A stretch of 64,000 bases of DNA from Acuticoccus sediminis (GCF_003258595.1 NZ_QHHQ01000002.1:496001-560000), one strand, 5' to 3'; counted from the first letter of the stretch, positions 45,431-55,148 are shown. Translations and numbers: made by a program. Notes: a model not told the origin generated them from the letters alone.

Positions 45431-46327
45431 CTACGAGGGTTTCGGGGAGGGGGCGGCGGGCTTGCCCCAGTCGCGCCACAGCTTGGCGATCGCGGCGTAG
45501 TCCTCGTCGGCATATCCGGCGGCGACGCCGAGTTCGTAGACGCTGTGGCAGGCCTGGATCGCGAACAGCGGCACGCCGCTCCTGTACGCGAGCGTCTGCG
45601 CCAGCTCGGAATCCTTGCGCGCTGCGAGGAGGGGCATCCCGCCCTCGTAGTCGTCGCCGAGGACGCGCTTGGCGTACCGGAAGGTCAGCGGCCGGTGGAG
45701 GCCCATTTCCGGGTCGGACAGGAGGCCGATCAGCTTGTCGATCTCGACGTCGTTGGCCATCGCCATCGATCCGGCCTCGGCCACGACGACCATCACCGCG
45801 TGCGCGACGGCGTTGTTGATGACCTTCGCCGCCGCCCCCGCGCCGAGCGCGCCGAAATGCTTCTGCCTGATCGCGATCGCGTCGAGCACCGGCCTGGCGG
45901 CCGCGATCAGCGCCTCGTCGCCGCCGAGCAGCAGCGTCGCCGTGCCGGCTTCCATCTGGCTGACGCCGGCGAGGATCGACGCGTCGATGAGCTCGGCGCC
46001 GACACCCTCCAGCACGCCGGCGAACTCGCGCACGTCGTCCGGATTGACCGTGCTCGTCTCGATGACGATGGCGTCGCTCCGCAGATGCGGGCGCAGCTCG
46101 CGCAGGACCGCCCGGGACGCGTCCGGGTGCGGCAGGCACAGGACGACGAAGCGGCACTGCGCCACGTCCGCCGCGCTCTTGATCGCCTTCGCGCCGAACG
46201 CCGTGGCGGCCGCGGCGAGGCGCTCCGGGGACAGGTCGAACACCAGCGTGGGGAACGCCCTGGCGATGCGCTCGGCCTGGACGAAGCCCATGTTGCCAAG
46301 GCCATAGACCGCGACGGGTTCAGTCAT
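45431..46327 (-). CDS. 3-hydroxyisobutyrate dehydrogenase-like NAD(P)-dependent oxidoreductase
   Basis: A 298-residue beta-hydroxyacid dehydrogenase. The N-terminal Rossmann domain has GLGNMG (9-14), substrate-binding region ASILAGVSQMEAGTATLLLGG, and the catalytic Lys168 in GAGAAAKVINN. The usual substrates are 3-hydroxyisobutyrate, tartronate semialdehyde or related 2-hydroxymethyl-carboxylates. It is not with valine-catabolism genes, so the substrate is unassigned. The C-terminal helical domain ends with a Ser/Pro-rich tail. It is transcribed toward the secreted hydrolase. Confidence 0.9.
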   Translation of the reverse strand: MTEPVAVYGLGNMGFVQAERIARAFPTLVFDLSPERLAAAATAFGAKAIKSAADVAQCRFVVLCLPHPDASRAVLRELRPHLRSDAIVIETSTVNPDDVREFAGVLEGVGAELIDASILAGVSQMEAGTATLLLGGDEALIAAARPVLDAIAIRQKHFGALGAGAAAKVINNAVAHAVMVVVAEAGSMAMANDVEIDKLIGLLSDPEMGLHRPLTFRYAKRVLGDDYEGGMPLLAARKDSELAQTLAYRSGVPLFAIQACHSVYELGVAAGYADEDYAAIAKLWRDWGKPAAPSPKPS

Positions 46328-46677
46328 GTCTCAATGCTCTTTCCAAGATTTCCGTATTCGCGTGAGGGACTGTACTTCGAGACCGGGGGACGTGTGGTCT
46401 TCTGCTCGTCGGAAACGCTCCTCGCCAGCGGCCGGGGTATCCGCTCACAGCGGCCCGTGTCCGGCCCGGCGCGCCGAGAGCCGACGGTCATGATGCGGCT
46501 GATCCACAGCCCGAAGGCGAGGCCGCATTCGGCGCCGCCGGCGCGGCGGACCGGCATGTCCCGGTCCTCGAACGGCAACGGCAACCGCGCCGGTCCGTGC
46601 CGCATGCGGTGAGGCAGTTGCCGTGGGCTGCGCTTCTGCCAGTCTCCCGGGATTCGAATCGGCATGCGGAGAGCGCC
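46328..46677. other. Spacer before the sulfotransferase-like gene
   Basis: 350 bp between two divergent genes. No gene is supported. The right end, from 46597, is open in the downstream frame and could extend that protein by 27 codons from a GTG (46597), but no ribosome site is visible there. Nothing else recognisable was seen. Confidence 0.4.
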
Positions 46678-47652
46678 TTGCCCACTCTTTTCCTGCACGG
46701 CGGGGCGCCGAAGACCGGCACCTCGTACATCCAGGTCGTTCTGGCGCAACAGGCCGAGCGTCTCGCGGAGGCGGGTCTCCTCTATCCGGCCGGGCATCTG
46801 TTCGAGGCCGCGCGGCGCGGGTCGGTGACGTCGGGCAACGGCGTCGAGATGGCGAACTACATCAACCCGAACCTGCCGCACCGGATCGCCGACAAGAGCG
46901 CCTTTGCGGCGACGTTCGCGCGCCATCTGGACGAGGCCGACGGGCGCGACCTCGTCTACTCGAACGAGGCGCTGCGGTTCCCGGACAACGAGCGCTCGCG
47001 GCACATCGTCGACGTGGCGACCGGGCGCGGCTATGTCCCCGTCTACATCTACCTGGTCCGTGAGCTGGCCGGTTTCGCGCTGTCGGTCTACTCGCAGCTC
47101 GTCAAGCGGCACCGGGAGACGCGGACCTTCGCCGAGTTCGCCGCCGGCTGGTCGCCGCCCTACGCGGCGGTGATCACCGAAGCGGAGGCGATGTTCGGTG
47201 CGGGGAATGTCCAGGTCCACAACTACGATGCGCACCGGGACCGCCTCGCCGATCTCTTCGTCCGGGACATCTTCGGCCTGCCGCTGACGCTTCCCGCCAA
47301 GCCGATGGTGATCAACCGCTCGCTGGGCGCGAAGGAGCTCGCGATGATGCGGGTCGTCAACTCGCTGTGCCGCAGCACGCCGCGCGCGGCGGCGTTCGTG
47401 AGCGACGCCATCACCTCCGTCGATGGGGGCGACACGCCGCTCGGCATCTCGCCGCGGGTGGCGCAGAGCCTGTCGCGGCATCAGGACGAGGTGGAGTTCG
47501 TCAACGCACGGATCCGCGGGCCGGCGATCAGGCTGGTGGGCGCGACGGCGGACGGGGAGGAGGCGGGCCTGACGCCCGTCGAGACGGCGATGGCGGCGAC
47601 ACTGGCACGGCTGGTGATGCGCACCATGAGCGCCGAGGAGCGGCCCGGATAG
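46678..47652 (+). CDS. Sulfotransferase-like P-loop protein
   Basis: A 324-residue protein. Its N-terminus reads TLFLHGGAPKTGTSYIQVVLA, matching the 5'-phosphosulfate loop (xxKTGTSxL) of sulfotransferases that use PAPS. A Ser/Asn pair in DLVYSNEALRFPDNERSR could correspond to the 3'-phosphate region (RxxxxxxxxS). No signal peptide or membrane anchor is seen. It probably transfers sulfate to a polysaccharide, lipid or small metabolite; the acceptor is unknown. The TTG at 46678 was chosen because GGAGAG sits five bases upstream; GTG at 46597 or 46609 would add 27 or 23 residues without a ribosome site. Confidence 0.75.
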   Translation: MPTLFLHGGAPKTGTSYIQVVLAQQAERLAEAGLLYPAGHLFEAARRGSVTSGNGVEMANYINPNLPHRIADKSAFAATFARHLDEADGRDLVYSNEALRFPDNERSRHIVDVATGRGYVPVYIYLVRELAGFALSVYSQLVKRHRETRTFAEFAAGWSPPYAAVITEAEAMFGAGNVQVHNYDAHRDRLADLFVRDIFGLPLTLPAKPMVINRSLGAKELAMMRVVNSLCRSTPRAAAFVSDAITSVDGGDTPLGISPRVAQSLSRHQDEVEFVNARIRGPAIRLVGATADGEEAGLTPVETAMAATLARLVMRTMSAEERPG

Positions 47653-47754
47653 GCCGGCCGCCGGAACGAGTTCGGCGGCGCCCGGCCGGGCGCCGCCGCT
47701 GATCCTTCGGTGTGGCGGTCGTGCCGGGCTCCGTCGGAACCCGGCACGGCCTGA

Positions 47755-50700
47755 CTAGACGAGGGCCACGAAGTCGCTGTGGTCCAGCGAGGACGTGACG
47801 AAGCCGTCGGTGAAGCGCGCGAGGACGTCGTTGTCGCCGACACGGATGGTGTTGCCGGTGAACGCGAGGTCCTCGAACGCGAGGCCATCGGTCAGGCCGA
47901 GAAGGTCCTCGCCCTGCGTGAAGTCCTCGATCAGCAGCGCGCCCGGGCCGACCTCCAGGGCGAAGGTGTCGGCGCCGTCGCCACCGATGGCGACGTCCTT
48001 GCCGTTGCCGCCGAAGATGGTGTCGTCGCCGTCACCGCCGTTCAGCATGTCCTTGCCGTCGCCGCCGAACAGCACGTCGTTGCCGTCCTGGCCGAAGAGC
48101 TCGTCGGCGTGCTCCTCGCCGTCGAGCCTGTCGTTGCCGTCACCGCCGAGGAGGGAGTCGCGACCCGTCCCGCCGAACATGGTGTCGTTGCCGTCCTGAC
48201 CGGCGACGAGGTCGTCGTCCCGGCCGCCGTCGAGCAGGTCGTTGCCGTCGTTGCCGATCACCGTGTCGTTGCCGCCGTTGCCGAAGACGGTGTCGTGCCC
48301 GGCCCCGCCTCGGGCGAGGTCGTCGCCGCTGTCGCCGCGCACCTCGTCGGCCTTGTCGCCGCCGGTCATCGTGTCGTCGCCGGCGCCGCCGAGGACGGTG
48401 TCGCTGCCGCCGCCGCCGTCGAGCTCGTCGTTGCCGGCCTGCCCGCCGACCACGTCGTTGCCGCGCCCGCCGTTGAGGACGTCGGCGCCGTTGTTGCCGA
48501 CGACGGTATCGTTGCCGGTGTTGCCGGTGACGGTGTCGTTCCCGTCGCCGCCGCGGATCAGGTCGTCGCCCGGCCCGCCGTCGATCAGGTCGCCGCGGCC
48601 GAGGCCGGAGATCGTGTCGTCGCCGCCGAGGCCCGCGAGATCGTCGCTCGCCGGCGTGCCCATGATGAGGTCCGGTCCTTCGGTCGCGCCGGAGGCGGCC
48701 TCCACCACGAGGGCGACGGTGGCGATGGTCGTCGGTCCGGTGTCGCCGGAGCCGTCGTCCGCCCGGTAGGTGAAGGACGCGTCGCCGACGAAGTCGTCGT
48801 CGGCGGTGAAGACGACGTTGCCCGCGGCGTTGAGCGCGACGGTGCCGCCCACCGCGCCGCCGACGCTGAGGATGGTCAGCGTGTCGCCATCCCCGTCCGT
48901 GTCGTTGGCGAGAAGGTCGGCGGCGAGGATCGTGACGACCTCGCCGGCGGCGAGCGTCGGTCCGGTGTCGTCCTCGGCCACCGGCAGCTCGTTCGTCGGC
49001 GTGACCTCCAGCGTCGCCGACTGCGAGACGGAGGCCTCGCCGTCGGTGATGTTGTAGGTGAAGGTGACGACGCCGGTCGCGTCGGGGTCCGGCTCATACG
49101 TCCAGGTGGTGGGCGAAAGCTCGACCAGCGTGCCCTCGGAGACGGTCAGACCGTCCACAGTGAGGACGTCGCCGTCGGCGTCGGTGGCGCCGGCCAGGAA
49201 GTCCGCCGCCGTCAGCGAGATCGGGCCGGAGTTCTCCTCGATGCTGTCGAGCTCGACCGGGCCGCTGACGAGGGGGATGGCGTTCGGCGGCAGCTCGATC
49301 ACCTCGAACAGGATGTCGACGAGGTCGCTGTCGGAGTCGGCGGTGAAGAACTCGCCGCCGTTCTCCGAGGCGACCTTCTCGAGGTCCGTGGTGTCCGTGA
49401 AGTCGGGCGTTCCGGTGAAGATCGTGAAGATCTGCACGGTGGTCTTGGTCGTGTCGGGCGTCGCGTCGGGGATCGCGCCGCCGCCGTCGGGGGACGTGGG
49501 GTCGAACCTGTCGGAGGCGAACTCGAAGACGTACTCGCTGAGCGCGCCCTTGGCGCCGACCGCCTCGGTGCGCCCGCTGATGGTCGCGCCGATGTTGCTC
49601 GCCAGCGCGGCGACGGCGCCGGCCAGCGCGCCGTCCTTCGCGGCCGCGTCGGTGAACAGCGCGACGCGCTTCACGCTCGCCCCGGTGCGCCAGTCGCCCA
49701 TCGCGCCGTTGAGGGCATTGAGAAGGCCGTCGAACGCCGTCTCGGGAAGGTCGCCGCCGCCGCCGACGGAGATCCCGTTGATGGCCGCGAGCGCCGCCGC
49801 CTGACGGTCGGCGAAGACGTCCTGGTCGGTGAAGCTCTGGATGATGCTCGTCGGCTCGCCGATGGTGTTGTCCTTGAAGCCGACGACGCCGATGCGCGCG
49901 TCCTGCATCCCGCCCTTGAAGGCGGCGTTGATGAGCGCGGTCGCCTGGTTCTTCACCGCGCCGATCGAGCTGCCCATGCTGCCGGTCGTGTCGATCACGA
50001 GCCCGAAGTCGGTCTGGAAGGTCAGCGCGCCCTTCTTCAGCTCGAACGTCGCGCCGCTGTCGAAGCGGATGCGCTCCACGTCGATCAGCGTGTCGGTTCC
50101 TTCGTCGGCCGCACCTCGGACGTGGCGCACCGTCCAGCTGCTGTCCGCGTTCTGGCGGACGTCGTAGTCGAGCTGGTTGCCGTCGTAGACCGCGACGTCG
50201 ATGCCGCCGCCGCCGATCAGGATGTCGTTGCCGTTGTTACCGACGAGGATGTCGTTGCCGCCGCCGCCGTTGAGGGTGTTCGCGCTGGCACCGCCGATGA
50301 TGAGGTCGCGCGCGTCCGGGGCGGTGATGGTCGGCTCGGGGAAGTCCCCGTCCTTCGACCACGCGCGATCGATGCCCGCACCCATCGCGTAGTCGCGTCC
50401 GAGCTCCAGCACGGAGGCGAAGTTCGACCCCGGATAGGAGAGCTGCGGGTCGATGCCGAGCTGCGTGAAGATGGTGTTCGCGAACGTGACGGTATCGCCG
50501 GCGAAGTCGTTCTGGCCGAACCAGCTCGGCTCGTCGTCGCGGCCGGTCAGGGCATGGACGAGCTCGTGGGCGATCGTCCCGGCCGCGATCTCCTGGATCG
50601 CGACGCCCGACTTGTTGAGGTACATGAAGCCGGTGCTGAACGCGGGGTCGTAGAAGACATCGCCGGTGTTCAGATTGGCGGCCGCGTCGTTGGCGGCGAA

Positions 50701-50862
50701 GTTGAAGGTGATCGAGTTGGCCGGCGCCGTGAGGAAGCCGTCGATCATCGCCTTGCCAGCGGCGGTCCCGTAGACCTGTGTGAAGGCGGCGCGGACGGTC
50801 GCTTCGTCTGCGGCGCTGTAGCCGTTGAACGCTGTCCGGCTCAGGGCGTTGGCGAGGGTCAT
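47755..50862 (-). CDS. RTX protein with zincin-like motif, VWA and cadherin-like domains
   Basis: A 1035-residue secreted-type protein. Residues 1-180 contain HELVH (99-103) in GTIAHELVHALTG, resembling a zincin active site. A short RTX patch follows near 190-225. Residues 285-520 are a von Willebrand A domain with the MIDAS-like DTTGSMGSS. Residues 540-730 contain two cadherin-like/VCBS-type domains. Residues 735-985 are dense GGxGxDxL calcium repeats, then a C-terminal secretion region. No N-terminal signal is present, as in type I secretion. Roles could include adhesion or proteolysis. Its start is twelve bases after the upstream gene's stop, suggesting co-transcription. Confidence 0.9.
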   Translation of the reverse strand: MTLANALSRTAFNGYSAADEATVRAAFTQVYGTAAGKAMIDGFLTAPANSITFNFAANDAAANLNTGDVFYDPAFSTGFMYLNKSGVAIQEIAAGTIAHELVHALTGRDDEPSWFGQNDFAGDTVTFANTIFTQLGIDPQLSYPGSNFASVLELGRDYAMGAGIDRAWSKDGDFPEPTITAPDARDLIIGGASANTLNGGGGNDILVGNNGNDILIGGGGIDVAVYDGNQLDYDVRQNADSSWTVRHVRGAADEGTDTLIDVERIRFDSGATFELKKGALTFQTDFGLVIDTTGSMGSSIGAVKNQATALINAAFKGGMQDARIGVVGFKDNTIGEPTSIIQSFTDQDVFADRQAAALAAINGISVGGGGDLPETAFDGLLNALNGAMGDWRTGASVKRVALFTDAAAKDGALAGAVAALASNIGATISGRTEAVGAKGALSEYVFEFASDRFDPTSPDGGGAIPDATPDTTKTTVQIFTIFTGTPDFTDTTDLEKVASENGGEFFTADSDSDLVDILFEVIELPPNAIPLVSGPVELDSIEENSGPISLTAADFLAGATDADGDVLTVDGLTVSEGTLVELSPTTWTYEPDPDATGVVTFTYNITDGEASVSQSATLEVTPTNELPVAEDDTGPTLAAGEVVTILAADLLANDTDGDGDTLTILSVGGAVGGTVALNAAGNVVFTADDDFVGDASFTYRADDGSGDTGPTTIATVALVVEAASGATEGPDLIMGTPASDDLAGLGGDDTISGLGRGDLIDGGPGDDLIRGGDGNDTVTGNTGNDTVVGNNGADVLNGGRGNDVVGGQAGNDELDGGGGSDTVLGGAGDDTMTGGDKADEVRGDSGDDLARGGAGHDTVFGNGGNDTVIGNDGNDLLDGGRDDDLVAGQDGNDTMFGGTGRDSLLGGDGNDRLDGEEHADELFGQDGNDVLFGGDGKDMLNGGDGDDTIFGGNGKDVAIGGDGADTFALEVGPGALLIEDFTQGEDLLGLTDGLAFEDLAFTGNTIRVGDNDVLARFTDGFVTSSLDHSDFVALV

Positions 50863-50874
50863 GATGGTTCGTCC

Positions 50875-51654
50875 CTACTTCGTGGTCGTCGGTTTGTTGA
50901 AGGTCCAGTCGCCTCGGTAGAGGCTGCGGACGGCGTCGTCGTCGATGTCGAGGATGCCGCCGACTGGCGTTGCGTCGCCGCCGAGCGCGCGCTCGACGGC
51001 CAGAATGGTGACCGCCGCGTAGCCGGGCTGGCTCGCCGCGATGAGGCGCTCCGTCGTCGCCAGCACGGAGCTGTCGAACGGCAGGCGCCGCGTCTGCGGG
51101 CTGGCGATCATGAGCGCGGCGAGGTCGGCCGGCGGGGCGGGGCTGAGCCGCTCGGCCGCGGCGGCCTTCTCGTCGGGCGGAAGGGTGAGGGCCGTCTCGG
51201 CGTAGGCCTTCACCATGGCGTCGAAGTCCGCCCGCAGCAGCGGCAGCGGATCGGCTGGAACGGGCATGCCGGCGAGGGCCATCTGGTCCTGCAGCATCTG
51301 CCGGGGGCTCCATACCACCGTCGCGCTGAGGCGTCGTTCGCCGGGGTCGATCGAGGCGTCGGCGTAGGCGCCGGCGACACGGGAGAGGGCCTCGCGCGTG
51401 GCGGCGCGGCCGGCTTCGTCGGTCATCAGCGCCAACTCGACGAAGGTGACGTCGAGGGTGGGAGGCGAGGCCGCGCCGTCGGCGCAGAGCTTGTCCGCCG
51501 CGATCCCGCGCAGGGCGGCGTCGACGGCGAGGGCGAACGTCGTGAACGGGGCGCCGGCGTTGCCGCGCAGCAGCTCGGTCAGGTCGCCGCTGCGCTGGCC
51601 GGGCTGATGGACAGACCCGGCCACGCTGATGATGGTCGCTTCAGTCAGATTCAT
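50875..51654 (-). CDS. Unrecognised protein co-transcribed with the RTX-VWA gene
   Basis: A 259-residue protein beginning MNLTEATIISVAGSV if read from the ATG at 51654. A GTG at 51729 would add 25 residues with a hydrophobic, signal-like start (FVSILTLIWLSSITDG) and a weak GGACGG upstream; the choice is open. The body is alpha-rich, with Ala-rich helices and no recognised domain. It is immediately upstream of the RTX-VWA gene on the same strand, and could be an accessory protein of that exoprotein, such as a chaperone or partner. This is inference from adjacency only. Confidence 0.65.
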   Translation of the reverse strand: MNLTEATIISVAGSVHQPGQRSGDLTELLRGNAGAPFTTFALAVDAALRGIAADKLCADGAASPPTLDVTFVELALMTDEAGRAATREALSRVAGAYADASIDPGERRLSATVVWSPRQMLQDQMALAGMPVPADPLPLLRADFDAMVKAYAETALTLPPDEKAAAAERLSPAPPADLAALMIASPQTRRLPFDSSVLATTERLIAASQPGYAAVTILAVERALGGDATPVGGILDIDDDAVRSLYRGDWTFNKPTTTK

Positions 51655-52551
51655 GGTGCAATCGGGAGTCGCCCGCCCATCGGTTATCGAGCTCAACCAG
51701 ATGAGCGTCAGTATCGAAACAAATCTCACGAATTACCGTCCGAGGGAGAGGGTAACTGGCCGTGCCAGAGAATAAACTTTAAGTGCTACAGCGCTGAGCC
51801 TGTAGTCGCATCGCAGGTTGAAATCGGGACCGATTGTGTCTCCAAAATGCAAAACTTATACGCTCGCATCGACTCCTTGGGATTCGAGCGATGTGTCGCG
51901 TCTATGTGCGGTGAATGTACGCATATGATGCAGAATGGAGCAAGTGACGTGGAAGTGATAGCCATCCGGCCGGATCACGGCCGCGCTATTCTCCACAATG
52001 CCGAACGGCACCTCGCCACTCCTTCGTGGATCCGGCCGTAACGCATGGCCCATCGGCCAAAACACTGCATCAAGGCTGCAATTCGTCGGGTGGACCGGGA
52101 CGACGCGGCGGGTTTGAGCGGACATCTTCGATGATGCGCCGCGTCTATTCCAGGAATGAGAGCCTTCGAGTGCTGACAGTCCTCGGAATGGAATAGAGAA
52201 TTCCGAATGCTTGCCGCCGGGCAGAGGAAACGCCGCCGTTTCCGGGCGACCCCAGTGCAAATTGCCGGCGTCCGCGGGGCGGGCGCCGGCTCGGTCGCGG
52301 GCCGTCAGAGCAGTTCACGATGCCTTGAACCGATTTGAGCACCTGCGCCGAACAACCGATGGCGGCGCGGACGTCCGAGCGCATCCGCCGGGTCGGCGGG
52401 AGGGCCGGATCGGCATCGCCGGCGCCACCTCGGGGGCGGCCGGAGTGCCCGGAGGGAGACCGGGTCCGGCCGGCCGCTTTCGCCTCCGGATGCGGCCGGC
52501 GGCGATGGTACCTCGTGACGGCCGGCCTCGGGGGCCGACCGTCCTTGCGTC
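51655..52551. other. Intergenic region upstream of the RTX-VWA operon
   Basis: 897 bp without a convincing gene. The left third (51700-51960) is AT-richer than the window and probably contains the promoter for the RTX operon. It includes CTGGC-CGT-GCCAG near 51757 and CTACAG-N8-CTGTAG at 51786-51805. Further right is CTATTCCA near 52145 with TGGAATAG near 52188. The GC-rich remainder (52270-52550) shows nothing recognisable; a 134-residue minus frame (51856-52260) lacks homology and ribosome signals. Confidence 0.4.
51786..51805. promoter_or_regulatory. CTACAG-N8-CTGTAG inverted repeat
   Basis: A perfect six-base dyad with eight-base spacer, about 130 bp upstream of the RTX-linked gene, inside its AT-rich probable promoter. 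The overall 20-bp size is similar to lux-box type sites, but the arm sequence does not match a known consensus exactly, so the regulator is unknown. Confidence 0.35.
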
Positions 52552-54243
52552 TCAGGGCTTGCGGAAGATCTGGATGCCCCAGGCGAGATTGCCGGCGTCC
52601 GCCGCGTCGACCCAGTGGGCGAGGCCCACACTCATGGAATCGATGTACTGCGCCGACACACCGAGGTCGCGCAGACGGTCAGCGTTCTCCAGCAACTCCT
52701 CGCGCACGCGGGCATAGTGGGCGCGCAGGTCCCCGGTGAGGTCCTCCTGCTCCACGAGCACGAGGCCCGCCGCCTCGGCCGCCTGGCGGTAGAAGCGGAA
52801 GGAGCCGAGGTCGGGGAGGTTCAGGCGGTTGTAGACCGGCTGAAGCACGCCCGGCGCGACGTCGTCCGCCTGGCAGGGGTCGGTGAAAATCAGCAGGCCG
52901 CCCGGCTTCAGGACGCGGTGCGCCTCGGCCATCACCCTGGCGCGGTCGGATGAGTGCAGGATCGCGTCCTGGCTCCAGACGACGTCCGCGCTGGCGTCCT
53001 CCTCTGGCACCTCCTCGAAGACGCCGTGCTTGACGGTGATCCTGTCCGAGAGGCCCGCCTGGCGCACGAGGTTGCGGTTGCGGTCGTTCTGCGTGGCGGA
53101 GATGTTGAGGCAGACCGCCTCAGCCCCGGTGCGCTGGACGAGACGGCGCATGGCCCCGCCGTAGCCCGCGCCGAAGTCGACGACCCGCTGGCCCTCGCCG
53201 AGGGTCAGCTTGTCGATCATCCGGTCGACCGTGGCGTCGCTCGCCGAGCGGATGTCCCGCGTGGCGCCGTAGAGGCCGACGTGCAGGTCCTCGCCGCCCC
53301 AGATGGTGGAGTAGAACGTGTCGGCGTCGTCCGAGTCGTAGTAGTCCTCGGTCGCCTCGCGGATGTCGACCTCGCCCTCCGCGAGCGTGCCGCCCCACTT
53401 CCCGATGCGCACCGCCGACTTCTCGGCGACGTGGATGAAGAAGTCCGGCTCGTTCTCCTTGTAGGTCTCCTGGAAGTCGCCATAGGTCCGCACGCGCTGG
53501 AAGCCCGCTTCGTGCAGCAGTCGTCGCACGTAGTTCTTGCGGATCGGGCACAGGTTCAGCGTGTAGCTGAGCCCGTCGTCGAAGGCGTACTTCATGCGGC
53601 AGAGACCGTCGTCGATATACTCGGGCTCGGCGGTGACCTTGTCGCCGCAATAGTAGAACTTGTGCTTGGACGTGAAGCCGTGGTCCAGCATGGCGTCGTA
53701 GTTGCGCTGGTCGAGGATCAGGACGCCGTCATGCTTGAGGGCGGCATAGAACTCGGCGAGGGCGCGGCGCCGGTCGGACTCCTCGTAGAGGTGGGTGAAG
53801 GAGTTGCCGAGGCAGATGATGGCGTCGAACTTGCCGTTGATGTCACGGTTGAGCCAGCGCCAGTCCGCCTGGACGGTCTTGAGGATGCGGCCCCGCGCGG
53901 AGGCGTTCTCGAACGCCTTGGCGAGCATCGCGGCCGATCCGTCCGCGGAGGTGACCTGGAAGCCCGCCTCGCCGAGACGCACGGAGTGGAACCCGGTGCC
54001 GGTCGCGACGTCGAGGACGCTTTCCTTGCCACGGGCGCGCAGGATGTCGATGAAGAACTGGCCCTCGCTGGTGGCGCGGCCGTCCCAGTCGATGAGTTCG
54101 TCCCATTTGTTGACGAACGCCATCACGTATTCGTTGCGGTAGTGGTCGGTGTCGCGGTCGCCGAGGGGGTCGTCTCCGTAACGCTGTTCGTCGAGCTCGA
54201 GATCGGCGTTGCGGGGAGCCGTTAGGGCCTCGTTCATTCGCAT
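52552..54243 (-). CDS. Fused glycine/sarcosine and sarcosine/dimethylglycine N-methyltransferase
   Basis: A 563-residue protein joining two SAM-dependent methyltransferases. Residues 1-275 match glycine/sarcosine N-methyltransferase (motif I VLDVATGTGFHSVRL at 76-90; YGDDPLGDRDTDHYRNEYV). Residues 290-563 match sarcosine/dimethylglycine methyltransferase (VVDFGAGYGG at 354-363; SQDAILHSSDRARVMAEAHRVLKPGG). Together they convert glycine by three methylations into glycine betaine, an osmoprotectant. Separate and fused forms are both known in halotolerant bacteria. MRMNEALT is the start with GGAAGGAAC upstream. It is monocistronic. No betaine transporter or SAM synthase is nearby. Confidence 0.93.
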   Translation of the reverse strand: MRMNEALTAPRNADLELDEQRYGDDPLGDRDTDHYRNEYVMAFVNKWDELIDWDGRATSEGQFFIDILRARGKESVLDVATGTGFHSVRLGEAGFQVTSADGSAAMLAKAFENASARGRILKTVQADWRWLNRDINGKFDAIICLGNSFTHLYEESDRRRALAEFYAALKHDGVLILDQRNYDAMLDHGFTSKHKFYYCGDKVTAEPEYIDDGLCRMKYAFDDGLSYTLNLCPIRKNYVRRLLHEAGFQRVRTYGDFQETYKENEPDFFIHVAEKSAVRIGKWGGTLAEGEVDIREATEDYYDSDDADTFYSTIWGGEDLHVGLYGATRDIRSASDATVDRMIDKLTLGEGQRVVDFGAGYGGAMRRLVQRTGAEAVCLNISATQNDRNRNLVRQAGLSDRITVKHGVFEEVPEEDASADVVWSQDAILHSSDRARVMAEAHRVLKPGGLLIFTDPCQADDVAPGVLQPVYNRLNLPDLGSFRFYRQAAEAAGLVLVEQEDLTGDLRAHYARVREELLENADRLRDLGVSAQYIDSMSVGLAHWVDAADAGNLAWGIQIFRKP

Positions 54244-55148
54244 GTTCCTTCCATCGCTTATTGCCGGCGCCAGGGCGTGCGCAGCATCGAGGCTGCGCGC
54301 GCCGCGGCGGCACCGGTTGGGTCTCGAAGCGTGACATGCGCGAGGCGCATCGGCCCTTGGCGCGGGGGGCCGCGCGGGCGACAACGTTCAGGCTCCTCGG
54401 CCGGGCTTCCGCCAGCCCCCGCGGTGCCGTCACTCTCCAGTTGGGCTTGAGGGATAGCAGGCTCTGGCAACATTTCAATGACCACCGGTTAATTTATATC
54501 AATGTTGCGCATTTCTCCCTGCGATCTGCGGACTTTCTCTGAGGATGAGGAATCGAAAAACCGGTCGTTTTGCGCGTTTTTCGGCACGGGGCGTACGAAG
54601 GTCGCAGGGATCAATGTTGCTGATGATTCCGACCAGATCTCTGGTGAGACTATTGGAATCGCCGCGAAATCTATTTGGATGACCGAGAAATCGTCGAAAT
54701 CCGCTCTGGATTCCCGGAAACGTCGCGGCGTGCGGCCGGTTGAGGGACCGTGGACGGGCGGGAGGACGAGCGCTGCGGCCGGGGCGAGCGGCGCGACCAA
54801 AAAAAGCGCCCCATCGCGGCGATCGGAGGGTCGGACGCCGTGGCCCGAAGGGACGGATCGGCGTGTGTCGTGTGATGTGGGGTGGCCTTCGAGCCGAACG
54901 TAAACCGTCAGAAGATCCGAACGGCTTGACGTTCACCTTCACGGTTTGACCGTGGATATTGGGTGATGCCCCTCAACGAATACGGGGCGCCACGCCGAAG
55001 ATGCTGGTGCCCGGCGTTCCCGACAGCACCGGCGGCGATGTCGTCTCCATGCGTGCGGAGGCAGAGCCCTTTCGGTTCGCCGCGCCCCGAGACCGCCGGC
55101 GCGCCCGCCGCCTGACGGGCGCGCTGGCGAACCGAGCCGTGCCCGCCG
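54244..55148. other. Long intergenic region upstream of the betaine methyltransferase
   Basis: 905 bp with no supported gene. From 54480 to 54690 the sequence is clearly AT-richer and may hold the promoter of the methyltransferase gene, perhaps with a long leader, or a small RNA. Around 54900-54955 there are short inverted repeats, including CACGG-TTTGA-CCGTG. The small open frames on either strand (for example 54499-54942) have no family features and no ribosome site. Confidence 0.4.

Noticed and set aside
47779-52041. 1420-residue open frame on the plus strand
   Set aside because: It mirrors the second RTX gene for the same reason and even runs through its promoter region; no ribosome site and no homology.
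51856-52260. 134-residue minus-strand frame in the RTX upstream spacer
   Set aside because: No ribosome site, no recognisable motif, mixed composition; it lies in the AT-rich promoter region.
54499-54942. Small overlapping frames on both strands upstream of the betaine gene
   Set aside because: Neither has a start signal or family resemblance, and the two overlap almost fully.
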